From assembly GCA_944385445.1 (NCBI GenBank), contig CALWXF010000013.1, positions 1-54,703 on the forward strand: a DNA stretch of 54,703 bases, read 5' to 3'. This document shows, piece by piece, positions 7,344-16,877 of the stretch. A program made the position numbers and the translations under genes. This DNA comes from an uncultured Oscillospiraceae bacterium (lineage in GTDB: Bacteria > Bacillota > Clostridia > Oscillospirales > Oscillospiraceae). The notes under the pieces are model-generated. The model saw only the letters and a program-made list of their open reading frames with translations, was not told where the DNA came from and ran no database searches. Numbering within the stretch: position 1 is the first letter of the stretch; every line of letters begins with the position of its first letter.

Positions 7344-9064
7344 TTCTGCTTCTCCAGCAGCTTCTTCTTTCGGGTGATATCGCCGCCGTAGCACTTGGCC
7401 AGCACGTCCTTGCGCAGGGCCTTGATGGTCTCACGGGCGATGACCTTGCCGCCGATGGCGGCCTGGATGGGAATCTCGAACATCTGGCGGGGGATGTTCT
7501 CCTTGAGCTTCTCGCAGATCCGACGGGCCCGCTTATAGGCCTTCTCCCGGTGGGCGATGAAGGACAGGGCGTCCACCTGGTCGCCGTTTAACAGCAGGTC
7601 CACCTTCACCAGGTCGGAGGGCCGGTAGTCGGCCAGCTCGTAATCCAGGGAGGCGTAGCCCTTGGTGCGGGCCTTGAGGGTGTCGAAGAAGTCGTAGATG
7701 ATCTCGTTGAGGGGCATCAGGTAGTGGATCTCCACCAGGTTGGTGTCCAGATACTGCATGTCCTTGTACTCGCCCCGGCGGTCCTGGCACAGGGGCATGA
7801 TGTTGCCCACATAGTCGGGGGGCGCAATGATAGACACGTTGACATAGGGCTCCCGGGCCTCGGAAATGGTGCCGGGGTTGGGGTAGTTGTGGGGATTATC
7901 CACCCGCACCACGGTGCCGTCGGTCTTGGTGACCTCGTAGATGACGGAGGGGAGGGTGGTGATGAGGTCCAGGTCAAACTCCCGCTCCAGCCGCTCCTGG
8001 ATGATCTCCATGTGGAGCATACCCAAAAAGCCGCAGCGGAAGCCAAAGCCCAGGGCGATGGAGGACTCCGGCTCAAAGGACAGGGAGGCGTCGTTGAGCT
8101 GCAGCTTGTCCAGGGCGTCCCGGAGGTCGGGGTACTTGGAGCCGTCCTCGGTGTACACGCCGCAGTACACCATGGGCTGCACCGGGCGGTAGCCGGGCAG
8201 GGCCTCAGGGGTGGGGTTGGCCACCTCGGTGATGGTGTCGCCCACCCGGGTGTCCTTCACGTTCTTGATGGAGGCGGTGAAGTAGCCTACCTCGCCGGCG
8301 GACAGCTCTCGGGCAGCCTCCATCCCCAGGGGGCGCAGGTAGCCGCACTCCAGCACGGTGTGCTCCACCCCGGAGGCCATCAGGCGCACCTTCATGCCCG
8401 GGCGGATGGTGCCCTCCATGACACGGAAGTACACGATGACGCCCAGATAGGGGTCATACTGGCTGTCGAAGATGAGGGCCTTCAGAGGGGCCTTGGGGTC
8501 TCCGGTGGGGGCGGGGACATTGTGGACAATGTCCTCCAGCACGGAGCGGATGTTGATGCCCATCTTGGCGGAGATTTCGGGGGCGTCCAGGGCAGGCAGG
8601 CCGATGATGTCCTCGATCTCGTGCTTGACCCGCTGGGGGTCGGCGGCGGGCAGGTCGATTTTGTTGAGCACCGGGCGAATCTCCAGGTCGTGGTCCAGGG
8701 CCAGATAGGTGTTGGCCAGGGTCTGGGCCTCCACGCCCTGGGCGGCATCCACCACCAGCACCGCACCTTCACAGGCGGCCAGAGAGCGGGAGACCTCGTA
8801 GTTGAAGTCCACATGGCCCGGGGTGTCAATGAGGTTGAGGCAGTAGGTCTCCCCATTGTCGGCGGTGTAGTCCATGCGCACGGCACGGGCCTTGATGGTG
8901 ATGCCCCGCTCCCGCTCCAGGTCCATGTTGTCCAGCAGCTGGGACTCCATCTGCCGCTGCTCCACAGCGCCGCAGATCTCGATCATACGGTCCGACAGGG
9001 TGGATTTGCCGTGGTCAATGTGGGCGATGATGGAAAAATTGCGAATGTGATCTTGTTTGGTCAT
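7256..9064 (-). CDS. lepA: Elongation factor 4 (LepA) GTPase
   Basis: 602 residues, standard length. The G1 motif AHIDHGKST is at residues 14-22, the switch region RERGITIKA follows, and DTPGHVDF gives G3 and NKIDLP gives G4. The C-terminal part ends [19 protein letters not shown], a typical LepA tail. EF4 is a ribosome-associated translational GTPase that can back-translocate or remodel stalled ribosomes. GGGAGGAG precedes the ATG. It follows the XRE gene by 61 bp without an evident terminator and may be co-transcribed with it. Its 3' end is partly duplicated downstream and lies inside a long inverted repeat. In Bacillus lepA is near gpr; here the two are 3.7 kb apart. Confidence 0.97.
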   Translation of the reverse strand: MTKQDHIRNFSIIAHIDHGKSTLSDRMIEICGAVEQRQMESQLLDNMDLERERGITIKARAVRMDYTADNGETYCLNLIDTPGHVDFNYEVSRSLAACEGAVLVVDAAQGVEAQTLANTYLALDHDLEIRPVLNKIDLPAADPQRVKHEIEDIIGLPALDAPEISAKMGINIRSVLEDIVHNVPAPTGDPKAPLKALIFDSQYDPYLGVIVYFRVMEGTIRPGMKVRLMASGVEHTVLECGYLRPLGMEAARELSAGEVGYFTASIKNVKDTRVGDTITEVANPTPEALPGYRPVQPMVYCGVYTEDGSKYPDLRDALDKLQLNDASLSFEPESSIALGFGFRCGFLGMLHMEIIQERLEREFDLDLITTLPSVIYEVTKTDGTVVRVDNPHNYPNPGTISEAREPYVNVSIIAPPDYVGNIMPLCQDRRGEYKDMQYLDTNLVEIHYLMPLNEIIYDFFDTLKARTKGYASLDYELADYRPSDLVKVDLLLNGDQVDALSFIAHREKAYKRARRICEKLKENIPRQMFEIPIQAAIGGKVIARETIKALRKDVLAKCYGGDITRKKKLLEKQKEGKKKMRSLGTVQMPSEAFMAVLKLDEE

Positions 9065-9125
9065 ATTGGTATCGCTCCTCCCTGGGATTACACGCCGCCC
9101 CGGTGGGCGGTGCTGACAAAACGAA

Positions 9126-9824
9126 TTATTTTACCCGCTCTTGGTGGCTCTTCATGTCGCCGTTGAGCCGTTCGCCACAGGCGTGGATGATTTGCAGCAG
9201 GGACTGGTAGGTGCCCGGATAGTTGTCCATCATCTGGTCGTGGGACATGTCCGGGAACTTCTGCTTGCTCTGGGTCAGGGACTCCAGATAATCCGCCTCA
9301 TTGAGAATGAGGTCCACTCGGGGCAGACCGGCCATGAACTGCTCCTTGGGCACCGAGAAAAAGCTGTCTCCATTGTCCATGCCCGCCCGCCGCAGGTGGC
9401 GGAAGAGGATATACACGGAGGTGGACAGAAAGTTGGTGGCCGCCCGAATGGCCTTCTTGTTGTCCAGCTTGCCCAGCAGGTCAAAGAGGACCCCCACCGA
9501 GTTCACCACCAGCTTTTTGGACAGGGTGGCCATCACCGAGCCCTTGAGCAGATTGTCGGGTTGGGCGGAGGCGTCAAAGAGGGTATCCACGTCCAGAATG
9601 GTGGTGCCGTCCCGGCTCAGGGTACGGCCCAGCAAAAAGTCGGCGGACACATTGTAAAAATCACAGGCTTTCACCACAAAGGCCAAACCCGGCTCCCGCA
9701 CCCCGTTTTCGTAGTGGGACAGCAGGGCCTGGGAGATGCCCAGCGCTCCGGCTGCCTGTCGCTGGGAGATGCCCTTTTCCTGCCGCAACAGGGACAAAGA
9801 ACGTGCAAAATCAGCATGGATCAT
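9126..9824 (-). CDS. XRE-family transcriptional regulator
   Basis: 232 residues. The helix-turn-helix lies at the N-terminus (about residues 9-62): [35 protein letters not shown], the HTH_3 pattern, followed by [10 protein letters not shown]. The remaining 160 residues have no domain I recognise; they are mostly helical and may sense a ligand or dimerise. The start ATG at 9824 is preceded by AGAGGG; an upstream in-frame start at 9857 has no ribosome site. A good promoter lies about 40 bp upstream. Its targets cannot be read from the sequence, but lepA is the next gene on the same strand. Confidence 0.88.
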   Translation of the reverse strand: MIHADFARSLSLLRQEKGISQRQAAGALGISQALLSHYENGVREPGLAFVVKACDFYNVSADFLLGRTLSRDGTTILDVDTLFDASAQPDNLLKGSVMATLSKKLVVNSVGVLFDLLGKLDNKKAIRAATNFLSTSVYILFRHLRRAGMDNGDSFFSVPKEQFMAGLPRVDLILNEADYLESLTQSKQKFPDMSHDQMMDNYPGTYQSLLQIIHACGERLNGDMKSHQERVK

Positions 9825-9864
9825 GTTATACCCTCTCTTTTCGTTCTCCAATCGCATTGTTTAT

Positions 9865-9893
9865 AGTATACCCAAGTGATTACAAGATGTAAA
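9865..9893 (-). promoter_or_regulatory. Sigma-A promoter of the XRE gene
   Basis: Minus-strand TTTACA (9888-9893), 17-bp spacer, TATACT (9865-9870), ending 41 bp before the start codon. Confidence 0.8.
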
Positions 9894-10059
9894 TAAGGTG
9901 TTCCCACGGAAGGAGGAAAATTGCACAGAGTATTTTTGTGCCTTTCCACCATATGGATGGTGGAGGGACAAATTTCGTTGTTTGAGATTTTTTTAACAAT
10001 GATTGTCAGAATATCCGGGCAAAACCCTGCAAATGCTTGCCTTTTCTCTTTCCAGACCC

Positions 10060-10088
10060 TTGCAATCTGGCTGGGATGGTGCTACATT
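10060..10088 (+). promoter_or_regulatory. Putative sigma-A promoter of pta
   Basis: TTGCAA (10060-10065), 17-bp spacer, TACATT (10083-10088), about 55 bp before the pta start. The -10 is weaker than others in the window. The rest of the 9894-10142 gap shows no other clear element. Confidence 0.5.
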
Positions 10089-10142
10089 AATAGGCGATAT
10101 GACTCGGAACACACTATGTACATTATGGAGGGAACCCAACTC

Positions 10143-11117
10143 ATGTTTGGTCAATTGATTGAAAAACTGAAAGCCAGCCCCAAGACCATCGTCTTCACCG
10201 AGGGCACCGATGCCCGTATTCTGGAGGCCTCTGCCCGTCTGCTGTCCTCCACCTTCCTCAAGCCCATTCTCATTGGCAACAAGGAAGAGGTGCAGGCTGC
10301 CGCTGAGAAGACCGGTTTCAACATCAACGGTGCTATCATCATGGACCCCACCAAGTATGACAAGATGGAGGAAATGGTGGCTGCCATGGTGGAACTGCGC
10401 CGTGGTAAGATGACCCCCGAGCAGTGTCGGGAGCTGCTGCTCCAGGGCAACTACTTCGGCACCATGCTGGTGAAGATGGGCGTGGCCGACTGCCTGCTGG
10501 GCGGCGCCACCTACTCCACCGCCGACACCGTGCGCCCCGCGCTTCAGCTGATTAAGACCAAGCCCGGCAACAAGATTGTGTCCTCCTGCTTTATTATGGT
10601 GCGTGCTGCCGCCACCGGCTCCAACGAGGTGCTGGCCATGGGCGACTGCGCCATCAACATCGACCCCAGCGAGGACGACCTGGTGGAGATCGCCCAGGAG
10701 TGCGCCCAGTGCGCTCGGGTGTTCGGCATCGACCCCAAGGTGGCTCTGCTGAGCTATTCCACCAAGGGCTCCGGCAAGGGCCCCGACGTGGACAAGATGC
10801 GCAACGCCACCGAGAAGCTGCTGGCCACCAACCCCGACTTCGCCGTGGACGGCGAGCTGCAGTTTGACGCCGCCGTGTCCCCCGCCGTGGGCGGCCTGAA
10901 GTGCCCCAGCTCCCCCGTGGCCGGCCACGCCAACACCTTCATCTTCCCCAACATCTCCGCCGGCAATATCGGCTACAAGATGGTGCAGCGCCTTGGGAAT
11001 TTCGACGCCTACGGCCCCATCCTGCTGGGCCTGAACGCCCCCATCAACGACCTGTCCCGTGGCTGCAACGCCATGGAGGTCTATTCCATGGCCATCATCA
11101 CCGCCGCTCTGGCCTAA
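10143..11117 (+). CDS. pta: Phosphate acetyltransferase
   Basis: 324 residues, as for the short Pta of Firmicutes. It catalyses acetyl-CoA + phosphate to acetyl phosphate + CoA; with acetate kinase this makes ATP in fermentation. Visible family blocks are IVFTEGTDARILEASARLL near the N-terminus, YFGTMLVKMGVADCLLGGA, MLSYSTKGSG-like ALLSYSTKGSGKGPDV, and the late VAGHANTFIFPNISAGNIGYK and GLNAPINDLSRGC motifs. The start was set at ATG 10143 because GGAGGG lies 13 nt upstream; longer in-frame extensions do not look like Pta. Acetate kinase is not in the window; a terminator directly follows, so it is transcribed alone. Confidence 0.96.
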   Translation: MFGQLIEKLKASPKTIVFTEGTDARILEASARLLSSTFLKPILIGNKEEVQAAAEKTGFNINGAIIMDPTKYDKMEEMVAAMVELRRGKMTPEQCRELLLQGNYFGTMLVKMGVADCLLGGATYSTADTVRPALQLIKTKPGNKIVSSCFIMVRAAATGSNEVLAMGDCAINIDPSEDDLVEIAQECAQCARVFGIDPKVALLSYSTKGSGKGPDVDKMRNATEKLLATNPDFAVDGELQFDAAVSPAVGGLKCPSSPVAGHANTFIFPNISAGNIGYKMVQRLGNFDAYGPILLGLNAPINDLSRGCNAMEVYSMAIITAALA

Positions 11118-11127
11118 CCCAGATACA

Positions 11128-11168
11128 TAAAAATCCCCTCGATGTGCATGCATCGAGGGGATTTTTTT
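11128..11168. terminator. Bidirectional terminator between pta and the convergent aldolase gene
   Basis: A 12-bp perfect stem (ATCCCCTCGATG / CATCGAGGGGAT) with a 6-nt loop, an A run on its left and seven Ts on its right. It can end transcription from both sides. Confidence 0.93.
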
Positions 11169-11171
11169 GTC

Positions 11172-12203
11172 TTACAGCCCCTCCAAATCCGCCGTCAACT
11201 GCGCCACCTGCTCGTCGGTGGTACACCAGCTGGTGCAAAAGCGCACGGCGGTGTGTCCTTCGTCCACCTTCTCCCAAAAGGACCAGGCGTGTTTGCCCGC
11301 CAAACGCTCCAAATGAGCGTCGGGGAGGACGGGGAAGAGCTGGTTGGTGGGGGAGTCGTAGCGCATTTGGTAGCCCTTGGCCTGGAAGGCCTGGGACAGC
11401 TTGCGGGCCTGCTCCACGCCGTTTTCCCCCAGGCGGAAGTAGAGGCCGTCCTCCAGCAGAGCCTCGAACTGCACCCCCAGCAGACGGCCCTTGGCCAGCA
11501 TCCCGCCCCGCTGCTTGATGAGGTAGCGGAAGTCCCGGGCCAGAGCGGGGTTGGAGATCACCACCGCCTCTCCGAACAGCGCCCCCACCTTGGTGCCGCC
11601 CAGGTAGAACACGTCGCACAGCTCATAGAGCAGAGGGAGGGTGACGCTCTTCTCGGCGGCCAGGCCGTAGGCCAGCCGGGCCCCGTCCACAAAGAGGGGG
11701 AGGCCAAACTCCCGGCACACCTGGGAGATGGCGGTGAGCTCCTGGGCGGTATACACCGTGCCCTGCTCGGTGGGGTGGGAGAGGTACACCATGCCCGGCT
11801 GCACCAGGTGCTCGTGGGTGGAGTCCTGCCAGTGGGCCTCCACAGCTTCCCGCACCTGCCGGGCGGTGATTTTGCCATCCGAGGAGGGGAGGGGGAGCAC
11901 CTTGTGTCCGGTGGACTCGATGGCGCCGGTCTCGTGGCAGTTGATGTGGCCGGTGTGGGCGCACAGCACCCCCTGGTGGGGCCGCAGGGCGGCGGCGATG
12001 ACGGTGGTGTTGGTCTGGGTGCCCCCCACCAAAAACTCCACGGTGGCGTCGGGAGCCTGGCACAGGTCCCGGATCAGCGCTCTGGCCCGGTCACAGTGCC
12101 CGTCCACCCCGTAGCCGGGGGTCTGCTCCATATTGGTGCGGGTCAGGGCGGCCAGAAGGTCGGGATGGCACCCTTCGGCGTAGTCACATTCCCATCGAAT
12201 CAC
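11172..12203 (-). CDS. Threonine aldolase / beta-eliminating lyase family (PLP enzyme)
   Basis: 343 residues. The start is GTG at 12203 (AGGAG 8 nt upstream), giving VIRWECDYAEGCHPDLL, which matches the N-terminal FxNDYSEGAHP block of low-specificity threonine aldolases. Later blocks are EFLVGGTQTNTTVI (cofactor phosphate), HINCHETGAIESTGHK, PLFVDGARLAYGLAAE (the Asp that contacts the PLP nitrogen) and FYLGGTKVGALFGEAVV, where the Lys of GGTK forms the Schiff base. The likely reaction is threonine to glycine plus acetaldehyde, though relatives act on other beta-hydroxy amino acids. It is convergent with pta and upstream of no other gene. Confidence 0.9.
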   Translation of the reverse strand: MIRWECDYAEGCHPDLLAALTRTNMEQTPGYGVDGHCDRARALIRDLCQAPDATVEFLVGGTQTNTTVIAAALRPHQGVLCAHTGHINCHETGAIESTGHKVLPLPSSDGKITARQVREAVEAHWQDSTHEHLVQPGMVYLSHPTEQGTVYTAQELTAISQVCREFGLPLFVDGARLAYGLAAEKSVTLPLLYELCDVFYLGGTKVGALFGEAVVISNPALARDFRYLIKQRGGMLAKGRLLGVQFEALLEDGLYFRLGENGVEQARKLSQAFQAKGYQMRYDSPTNQLFPVLPDAHLERLAGKHAWSFWEKVDEGHTAVRFCTSWCTTDEQVAQLTADLEGL

Positions 12204-12219
12204 GGAAAACACTCCTTTT

Positions 12220-12257
12220 GACAAAAAATAAAAGCCGTCTGCTCGGCAGACGGCTTT
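12220..12257 (-). terminator. Rho-independent terminator of rpsT
   Basis: Minus-strand 12-bp stem (AAAGCCGTCTGC / GCAGACGGCTTT), 3-nt loop, followed by TATTTTTTGT. It lies 35 nt after the rpsT stop codon. Confidence 0.92.
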
Positions 12258-12292
12258 TTGTGCTTTGGTTTCAGCGATCAGACGCCACTTGC

Positions 12293-12556
12293 TCAGGCCA
12301 GCTTGTTGAGCTTCACAGTCATGGCGCTCTTCTTGTGAGCGGCATTGTTCTTGTGCAGCAGACCCTTGGCAGCAGCCTGATCCACGGCCTTAACGGCCAC
12401 CTTATAAGCGGCATCGGCCTCGCTGCGGTTGCCTTCGGCCACCGCGGCCTCAAACTTCTTCAGGTCGGTCTTCAGCGCGGACTTCTGAGCCTTGTTCTGA
12501 GCCGCCTTGGTAGCATTCACCAGAACACGCTTTTTGGCAGACTTGATATTGGGCAA
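12293..12556 (-). CDS. rpsT: Ribosomal protein bS20
   Basis: 87 residues starting MPNIKSAKKRVLVNATKAAQ, the invariant S20 N-terminus, and ending AMTVKLNKLA. It binds 16S rRNA in the small subunit. The start is TTG at 12556, chosen because GGAGGTG lies 6 nt upstream and because it restores the PNIKSAKKR start; a GTG four codons earlier overlaps the ribosome site. S20 genes in other bacteria also use a rare start codon, linked to autoregulation. It is divergent from gpr, an arrangement kept in many Clostridia and Bacilli. Confidence 0.96.
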   Translation of the reverse strand: MPNIKSAKKRVLVNATKAAQNKAQKSALKTDLKKFEAAVAEGNRSEADAAYKVAVKAVDQAAAKGLLHKNNAAHKKSAMTVKLNKLA

Positions 12557-12742
12557 ACCAAACACCTCCTCCGATGTGATTTTATGTTTTTGCGCAGTTT
12601 CCCGTCGCAGATATGTATTCTAGCATGAAACTCCGAAAAAAGCAACACTTAATTTACTATTTGTATAAAATTTTTTTCCAGGGCAAAAAATAGGGAGACA
12701 ATTTCCCATTTTGCACAACATGTAGTGGAAGGAGAGCGGGGC

Positions 12743-13597
12743 ATGAGGAGCATTCGCACGGATTTGGCCCAGGAGGCCCACCAGTTCTATGGGGAGATCC
12801 AGGGGGTGGACAGCCGGGAGATGACCTGTGAGGGGTATGAGGCCCACATGGTGCAGGTACGCACCCCCCAGGCGGCCCAGGCGTTGGGCAAGCCGGTGGG
12901 CACCTATGTGACGGTGGAGCTGGACGGGCTGCTGAGAAGGGAGGAGGCGGGGTTTTCCCGGGCGGTGGAGGCGGTGGCCGGGCTTTTAGCCACCATGCTG
13001 CCGGAGACGGGGCTGGCCCTGGTGGTGGGGCTGGGCAACCGGGCCATGACCCCGGACCTGGTGGGGCCCCGGGCGGTGGATTTCACCCTGGTGACCCGGC
13101 ACCTGGTGGAGGCGTTGCCCCAGTTTTCCCACCTGCGTGCGGTGGCGGCTCTGGCCGCCGGGGTGCTGGGCACCACGGGGGTGGAGAGCGGGATGCTGGT
13201 CCAGGCGGTGGTGGACAAGCTCCACCCCAGCTGTGTCATCGCCGTGGATGCCCTGGCCTCCCGGTCGGTGGAGCGGCTGTGCCGCACGGTGCAGCTGGCC
13301 GACACGGGCATCGTCCCCGGCTCCGGGGTGGGCAACCACCGCTATGCCCTCAGCCGGGACACCCTGGGGGTGCCGGTGGTGAGCCTGGGGGTGCCCACAG
13401 TGGTGGACGGGGCCACCCTCATCCAGGACCTGCTGGGGGAGAACGCCCCAGAGGAGACGCCGGGGCGGGAGCTGTTTGTCACCCCCCGGGAGGTGGACAG
13501 CCGGGTGGCGGATTTGGCCCGGGTGCTGGGGTATGCCATCAGCCGGGCGCTGAATCCCTCCCTGAGTGTGGAGGAGCTGAATATGCTCATTGAGTAA
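12743..13597 (+). CDS. gpr: Germination protease GPR (family A25)
   Basis: 284 residues. It degrades small acid-soluble proteins that protect spore DNA once germination starts. Recognisable blocks are IRTDLAQEA at the N-terminus, VVGLGNRAMTPDLVGPRAVDF (about residues 92-112), VDALASRSVERLCRTVQ with the catalytic-region Asp, and TGIVPGSGVGNHR. The ATG at 12743 has GGAAGGAGAG upstream. Only four residues precede RTDLA, so the 15-residue propeptide of Bacillus GPR is short or absent here. TGTATA at 12662-12667 might be a sigma-G -35, but no convincing -10 follows. It shows that the organism belongs to a sporulating lineage. Confidence 0.95.
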   Translation: MRSIRTDLAQEAHQFYGEIQGVDSREMTCEGYEAHMVQVRTPQAAQALGKPVGTYVTVELDGLLRREEAGFSRAVEAVAGLLATMLPETGLALVVGLGNRAMTPDLVGPRAVDFTLVTRHLVEALPQFSHLRAVAALAAGVLGTTGVESGMLVQAVVDKLHPSCVIAVDALASRSVERLCRTVQLADTGIVPGSGVGNHRYALSRDTLGVPVVSLGVPTVVDGATLIQDLLGENAPEETPGRELFVTPREVDSRVADLARVLGYAISRALNPSLSVEELNMLIE

Positions 13598-13664
13598 AAA
13601 AGGTTTCCCTATACAGAGAAGATTGGAAGCCCTTACAGGCAGTAACGAAAGGATGGTCCTTCGC

Positions 13665-14778
13665 CTGTGTCTCAGGCGCAGACCGGCGCCCCTCCAGGGA
13701 CGCTCCGCTGGGTGACTTTCTGCCGCCAGAAAGTCACCAAAGACCGCCAAAGGAGGGGTCTTTCCCCTCCTTGTGGAATCCACCCTGCGGTACTGGGAGC
13801 CCCTGCGTTCTTCTCTTCCCGGCCCTTGGACTGGTGTGGTCACATGGATGGCTTTCCGTTCTAGGGTTGCCGCCTACTCCTCTGCTGGTGCATCCTTCTT
13901 CCCCCAGGGCCTTACCCTGGTGAGCCACTGTTCCCAGCGGTTGGTGGCCTGGCTTCCGGCGGCGGGAACGCCGCACACTAGGGTAAGGCCCTGGAAGGAG
14001 AGGCACCGTCTCACAGAGAAGGGGGCACTTCCCATAGACTTGCCAGGCCATCCATGTGACCCCACCGGGACCAGGGCCGACGATGGGCTTGACGCAGGGA
14101 CAGCCTCGTACCCCAGGGGGGTCCTTAGGGGGGAACGCCCTAAGTGGCTTTTCGCCCATTTTGGCCAGTCAAAATGGGCCCCAGCGGAGCGTCCCTGGAA
14201 GGGCGCTGGGTTCTGCCCAGAAAATTGGAGAAGGCCAATCCCTCCGACTCGTCGGTGCGGACTGTGTATCCCTCGCCTTGCCCCTGAGAGACGGGGCAAG
14301 TCTCGCTCACGCCGTCGCACCTCCTCTCCCCACCAAACCCGCTTGCGCTGGGCTTTGGCGGGGGCCCCATCATGCCGGGCCACCTCCCTTTGCACAAGGG
14401 AGGCTTTGAGTCTGGCAGTCACCGGAAGCCGGACTTCCGGCGGCGGGAACGCCGCACACTAGGGTAAGGCCCTGGGGATAGAAGCATTGTTTTTCAGAGA
14501 AACAGGTACTTTCTGTAGAAGTTCCACGCCATCCATGTGACCCCACCGGGACCAGGGCCGACGATGGGCTTGACGCAGGGACAGCCTCGTACCCCAGGGG
14601 GGTCCTTAGGGGGGAACGCCCTAAGCGGGTTTTGGTACCTTTTGCCCGCTCAAAAGGTACCCCCAGCGGGCAGCGTCCCCACCAGGCTGGCAAGCCGAAA
14701 CCATGGGCGGTTAGAACGTCAACCCCTCAGTCTGCTTCGCAGACAGCTCCCCTTGCACAGGGGAGGCTTTGGTCGGTC
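13665..14778. repeat. Composite hairpin repeat, copy 3 (C, D, E, inverted A, D, E, B)
   Basis: This gap contains no supported gene. Modules in order: C with GGTGACTTTCTG / CAGAAAGTCACC (around 13710-13737), D (CCAGGGCCTTACCCTGG near 13907), E with the stem GCCCATTTT / AAAATGGGC (14154-14179), inverted A (about 14237-14405), D again (14445-14490), E again with the stem GGTACCTTTT / AAAAGGTACC (14634-14661), and B (14720-14775). Two E modules 480 bp apart carry different but self-complementary stems. Confidence 0.85.
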
Positions 14779-14800
14779 AGCGTCTGAGACAAAATTCCCG

Positions 14801-14829
14801 TTGTCCTGCTTTTTCATCTCTGGTATACT
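14801..14829 (+). promoter_or_regulatory. Sigma-A promoter of the YihY gene
   Basis: TTGTCC, 17-bp spacer, TATACT, 39 bp before the GTG start. Confidence 0.8.
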
Positions 14830-14868
14830 GAGAAGTAGTTTTTTCGGTACAAAAGGAGGTGACTTGCC

Positions 14869-15726
14869 GTGAAACGCCTGTGGGAGAATGCCCGGCAGGT
14901 TCCGCCCGTGGGGTTTGTGGCAGACGTGGTGGAGCTGTACTTTGTCCACCGGGTCAGCCGCTCGGCTGCCGAGCTGGCCTATTTTCTGCTTCTGACCTTT
15001 TTCCCCATTCTCATCTGTATCTCCGCCTTCGTCTCCAAGCTAAACCTGGAGATGTCCGCCCTGCTGGAGGAGGCCAGCTATGTGCTGCCCCAGGAGGTTT
15101 TGGCCATCTTCCAGGACTATTTGCACTATATCGACACCCACCAGTCCGATGCCATGCTGGTGGCCGGGGTATTCATGTCCGCCCTGTTTGCCTCCGCCGC
15201 CGTGCGGGGGCTGATGAACATCATGCACGAAATCTACGGCAGAGCCACCTTCCAGGGGCTCCGCCAGCTCATCGCCAGCCTGATCTTTGCCGTGCTGCTG
15301 CTCATTACCATCTACCTGTCCATCACCGTGGTGGTCACGGGCAACTGGTTTTTCCACATGCTCAGCCAACTGCTCCGGCTGGAGAACCTGGTGGCCCAGG
15401 TGAGCACCTGGCAGTGGTGCAAGTACCTGCTGCTCACCGCCCTGGTGTTCCTCTTCATCCTCCTGCTCTACCGCTTCGCCACCCCCCTGGACAAGCCCCG
15501 GCCCCCGGTGATCCCCGGCTCTCTGGTGGCGGCGGTGGCCCTCACGGCAGCCTCCATGGTGTTCTCCTACTTCATGGAGAACTCCACCAAGTACTCCCTG
15601 GTGTACGGCTCCTTGACCTCCATGATCATCCTCCTGGTGTGGCTGTACCTGTGCGGTAACGTCCTCATTGTGGGCAGCCTCATCAACTACGTCATCTACC
15701 AGAGAAAACGCCGGAAAAGCGTATAA
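14869..15726 (+). CDS. YihY/BrkB family inner-membrane protein
   Basis: 285 residues, integral membrane protein. The family block AELAYFLLLTFFPILICISA lies at about residues 33-52; further membrane segments are around 95-115 (LVAGVFMSALFASAAVRGLM), 140-165, 190-210, 215-240 and 245-275 (SMIILLVWLYLCGNVLIVGS). The C-terminus is a basic tail YQRKRRKSV on the cytoplasmic side. BrkB/YihY proteins are widespread; their function is unsettled and the old RNase BN name is wrong. GTG start with AAAGGAGGTGA 8 nt upstream. It may be followed by the small gene at 15778 in one transcript. Confidence 0.92.
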   Translation: MKRLWENARQVPPVGFVADVVELYFVHRVSRSAAELAYFLLLTFFPILICISAFVSKLNLEMSALLEEASYVLPQEVLAIFQDYLHYIDTHQSDAMLVAGVFMSALFASAAVRGLMNIMHEIYGRATFQGLRQLIASLIFAVLLLITIYLSITVVVTGNWFFHMLSQLLRLENLVAQVSTWQWCKYLLLTALVFLFILLLYRFATPLDKPRPPVIPGSLVAAVALTAASMVFSYFMENSTKYSLVYGSLTSMIILLVWLYLCGNVLIVGSLINYVIYQRKRRKSV

Positions 15727-15777
15727 TTTCCCCCTCCTCGGCCACCCTAAGGGCAGAACTGCGGGGAGGTGGCGGAC

Positions 15778-16227
15778 ATGTGGCAAGTGGGCGTGTGGGA
15801 GCCGGAGGAGCCGGTGAGTCCCCTGCTGGCGGCGCTGGCCAGAGAGGCAGACTGCCTCATTCGGGCCTGCTGCGCCCCCCATCCCACCTGGAACACCCCC
15901 CTGGACCTGCTGGTGGTGGCCCCCCACGGGCCCCGGGCGGTGTGTCTGCCCCCCTGCCGGGCCGCCCTGGTGCCCGGGGATGTGGCCCCGCCAACGTGCG
16001 CCGCCCCGCCCCCCATCTGGGTCAGCTACGGCTGCGCCAGCTGCAATACCCTCACCCTGTCCAGCCTCACCGGCCACTCCGCCGCCGTGGCGGTGCAGCG
16101 GGAATTTCCACACCTGGGGAGCGGTATTGTGGAACGTCAGGAGCTGGTGCTCCCCTATTCCGGCCCCGCTCCGCTGCCTTTTTTGGCCCAGGTGGGGACG
16201 GCGCTGCTATTGGGTCTGCTGCCCTGA
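15778..16227 (+). CDS. Conserved-looking hypothetical protein
   Basis: 149 residues beginning MWQVGVWEPEEPVSPLLAAL. I do not recognise the family. It has a strong ribosome site (GGGGAGGTGG, 5 nt before the ATG), G+C and codon use like its neighbours, and contains WVSYGCASCNTLTLSSL with a Cys-x-x-Cys, a short hydrophobic C-terminus (FLAQVGTALLLGLLP), and several other Cys residues (ADCLIRACCAPH). No signal peptide or clear membrane span. The 51-bp distance to the YihY gene suggests co-transcription. It could be a small redox or metal-binding protein, but that is only inference. Confidence 0.7.
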   Translation: MWQVGVWEPEEPVSPLLAALAREADCLIRACCAPHPTWNTPLDLLVVAPHGPRAVCLPPCRAALVPGDVAPPTCAAPPPIWVSYGCASCNTLTLSSLTGHSAAVAVQREFPHLGSGIVERQELVLPYSGPAPLPFLAQVGTALLLGLLP

Positions 16228-16253
16228 GAGGGGGAGCATTTTTTCTCCCGGGC

Positions 16254-16282
16254 TTTACGTCTCCAAAATCATGTGATATAAT
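16254..16282 (+). promoter_or_regulatory. Sigma-A promoter of the DUF1836-DegV genes
   Basis: TTTACG, 17-bp spacer, TATAAT, ending 30 bp before the DUF1836 start codon. Confidence 0.78.
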
Positions 16283-16312
16283 TTTCAGCATAAGATTGGA
16301 GCTGATACTGCC

Positions 16313-16852
16313 ATGGAAGAACTGGTAGAATTAAAGGAAAATATCGCATCCCAACGTCCGGACAGCTGGGACCGGCTGCCGGATATCCCTTTGTATATGG
16401 ACCAGGTGGTGTCCTACCTCACCCGTCAGATGGTGTGTTTCAAGGAGGGGGACGGTCTGACCTCCGCCATGATCAACAACTACATCAAGGACGGCCTGCT
16501 GGCCCGGGCCAACGGCAAGAAGTACGGCAAGGAGCACCTGGCCTACCTCACCGCCATCAGCGACCTCAAGCAGGTGCTCAGCGTGCGGGAGATGCGCACC
16601 CTGGTGGCCATTGGCAAGAATGTGGGCACCAGCCAGGAGCAGTACGACTATTTTTGCCGGGTGCTGGACCAGGCCCTGGACCAGGCCGCCGGACAGCTCA
16701 ATGAAGAGGCGGCGGAGGAGAAGCTGCCCGGCATGGTGCTCACCTACGCCTTGCAGAGCTACGCCCACGGGCTGGTGTGTCGGCGGCTGCTGGAGATCAT
16801 GGCCCAGAAATCTGGGTGTGCCGACCTGCTGAAGGGCGGGAAAAAGAAGTAA
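16313..16852 (+). CDS. DUF1836 domain protein (putative DNA-binding regulator)
   Basis: 179 residues. It matches the DUF1836 pattern: LPDIPLYMDQVVSYLTRQM near the N-terminus, then LTSAMINNYIKDGLLARANGKKYGKEHLAYLTAISDLKQVLSVREM (about 58-103), which resembles a MerR-like winged helix in which INNYVK-type residues contact DNA. DUF1836 proteins are common in Clostridia, usually alone or beside degV. The gene is 25 bp upstream of degV, with no terminator between, so they are probably one unit. Ribosome site TTGGAGC is moderate. Confidence 0.87.
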   Translation: MEELVELKENIASQRPDSWDRLPDIPLYMDQVVSYLTRQMVCFKEGDGLTSAMINNYIKDGLLARANGKKYGKEHLAYLTAISDLKQVLSVREMRTLVAIGKNVGTSQEQYDYFCRVLDQALDQAAGQLNEEAAEEKLPGMVLTYALQSYAHGLVCRRLLEIMAQKSGCADLLKGGKKK

Positions 16853-16877
16853 ACCACATCAAAGGAGGAGCTTTCCC

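Noticed and set aside
12605-12740. Sigma-G promoter of gpr
   Set aside because: TGTATA at 12662 could be a -35, but no convincing sigma-G -10 follows at the right distance; not annotated.
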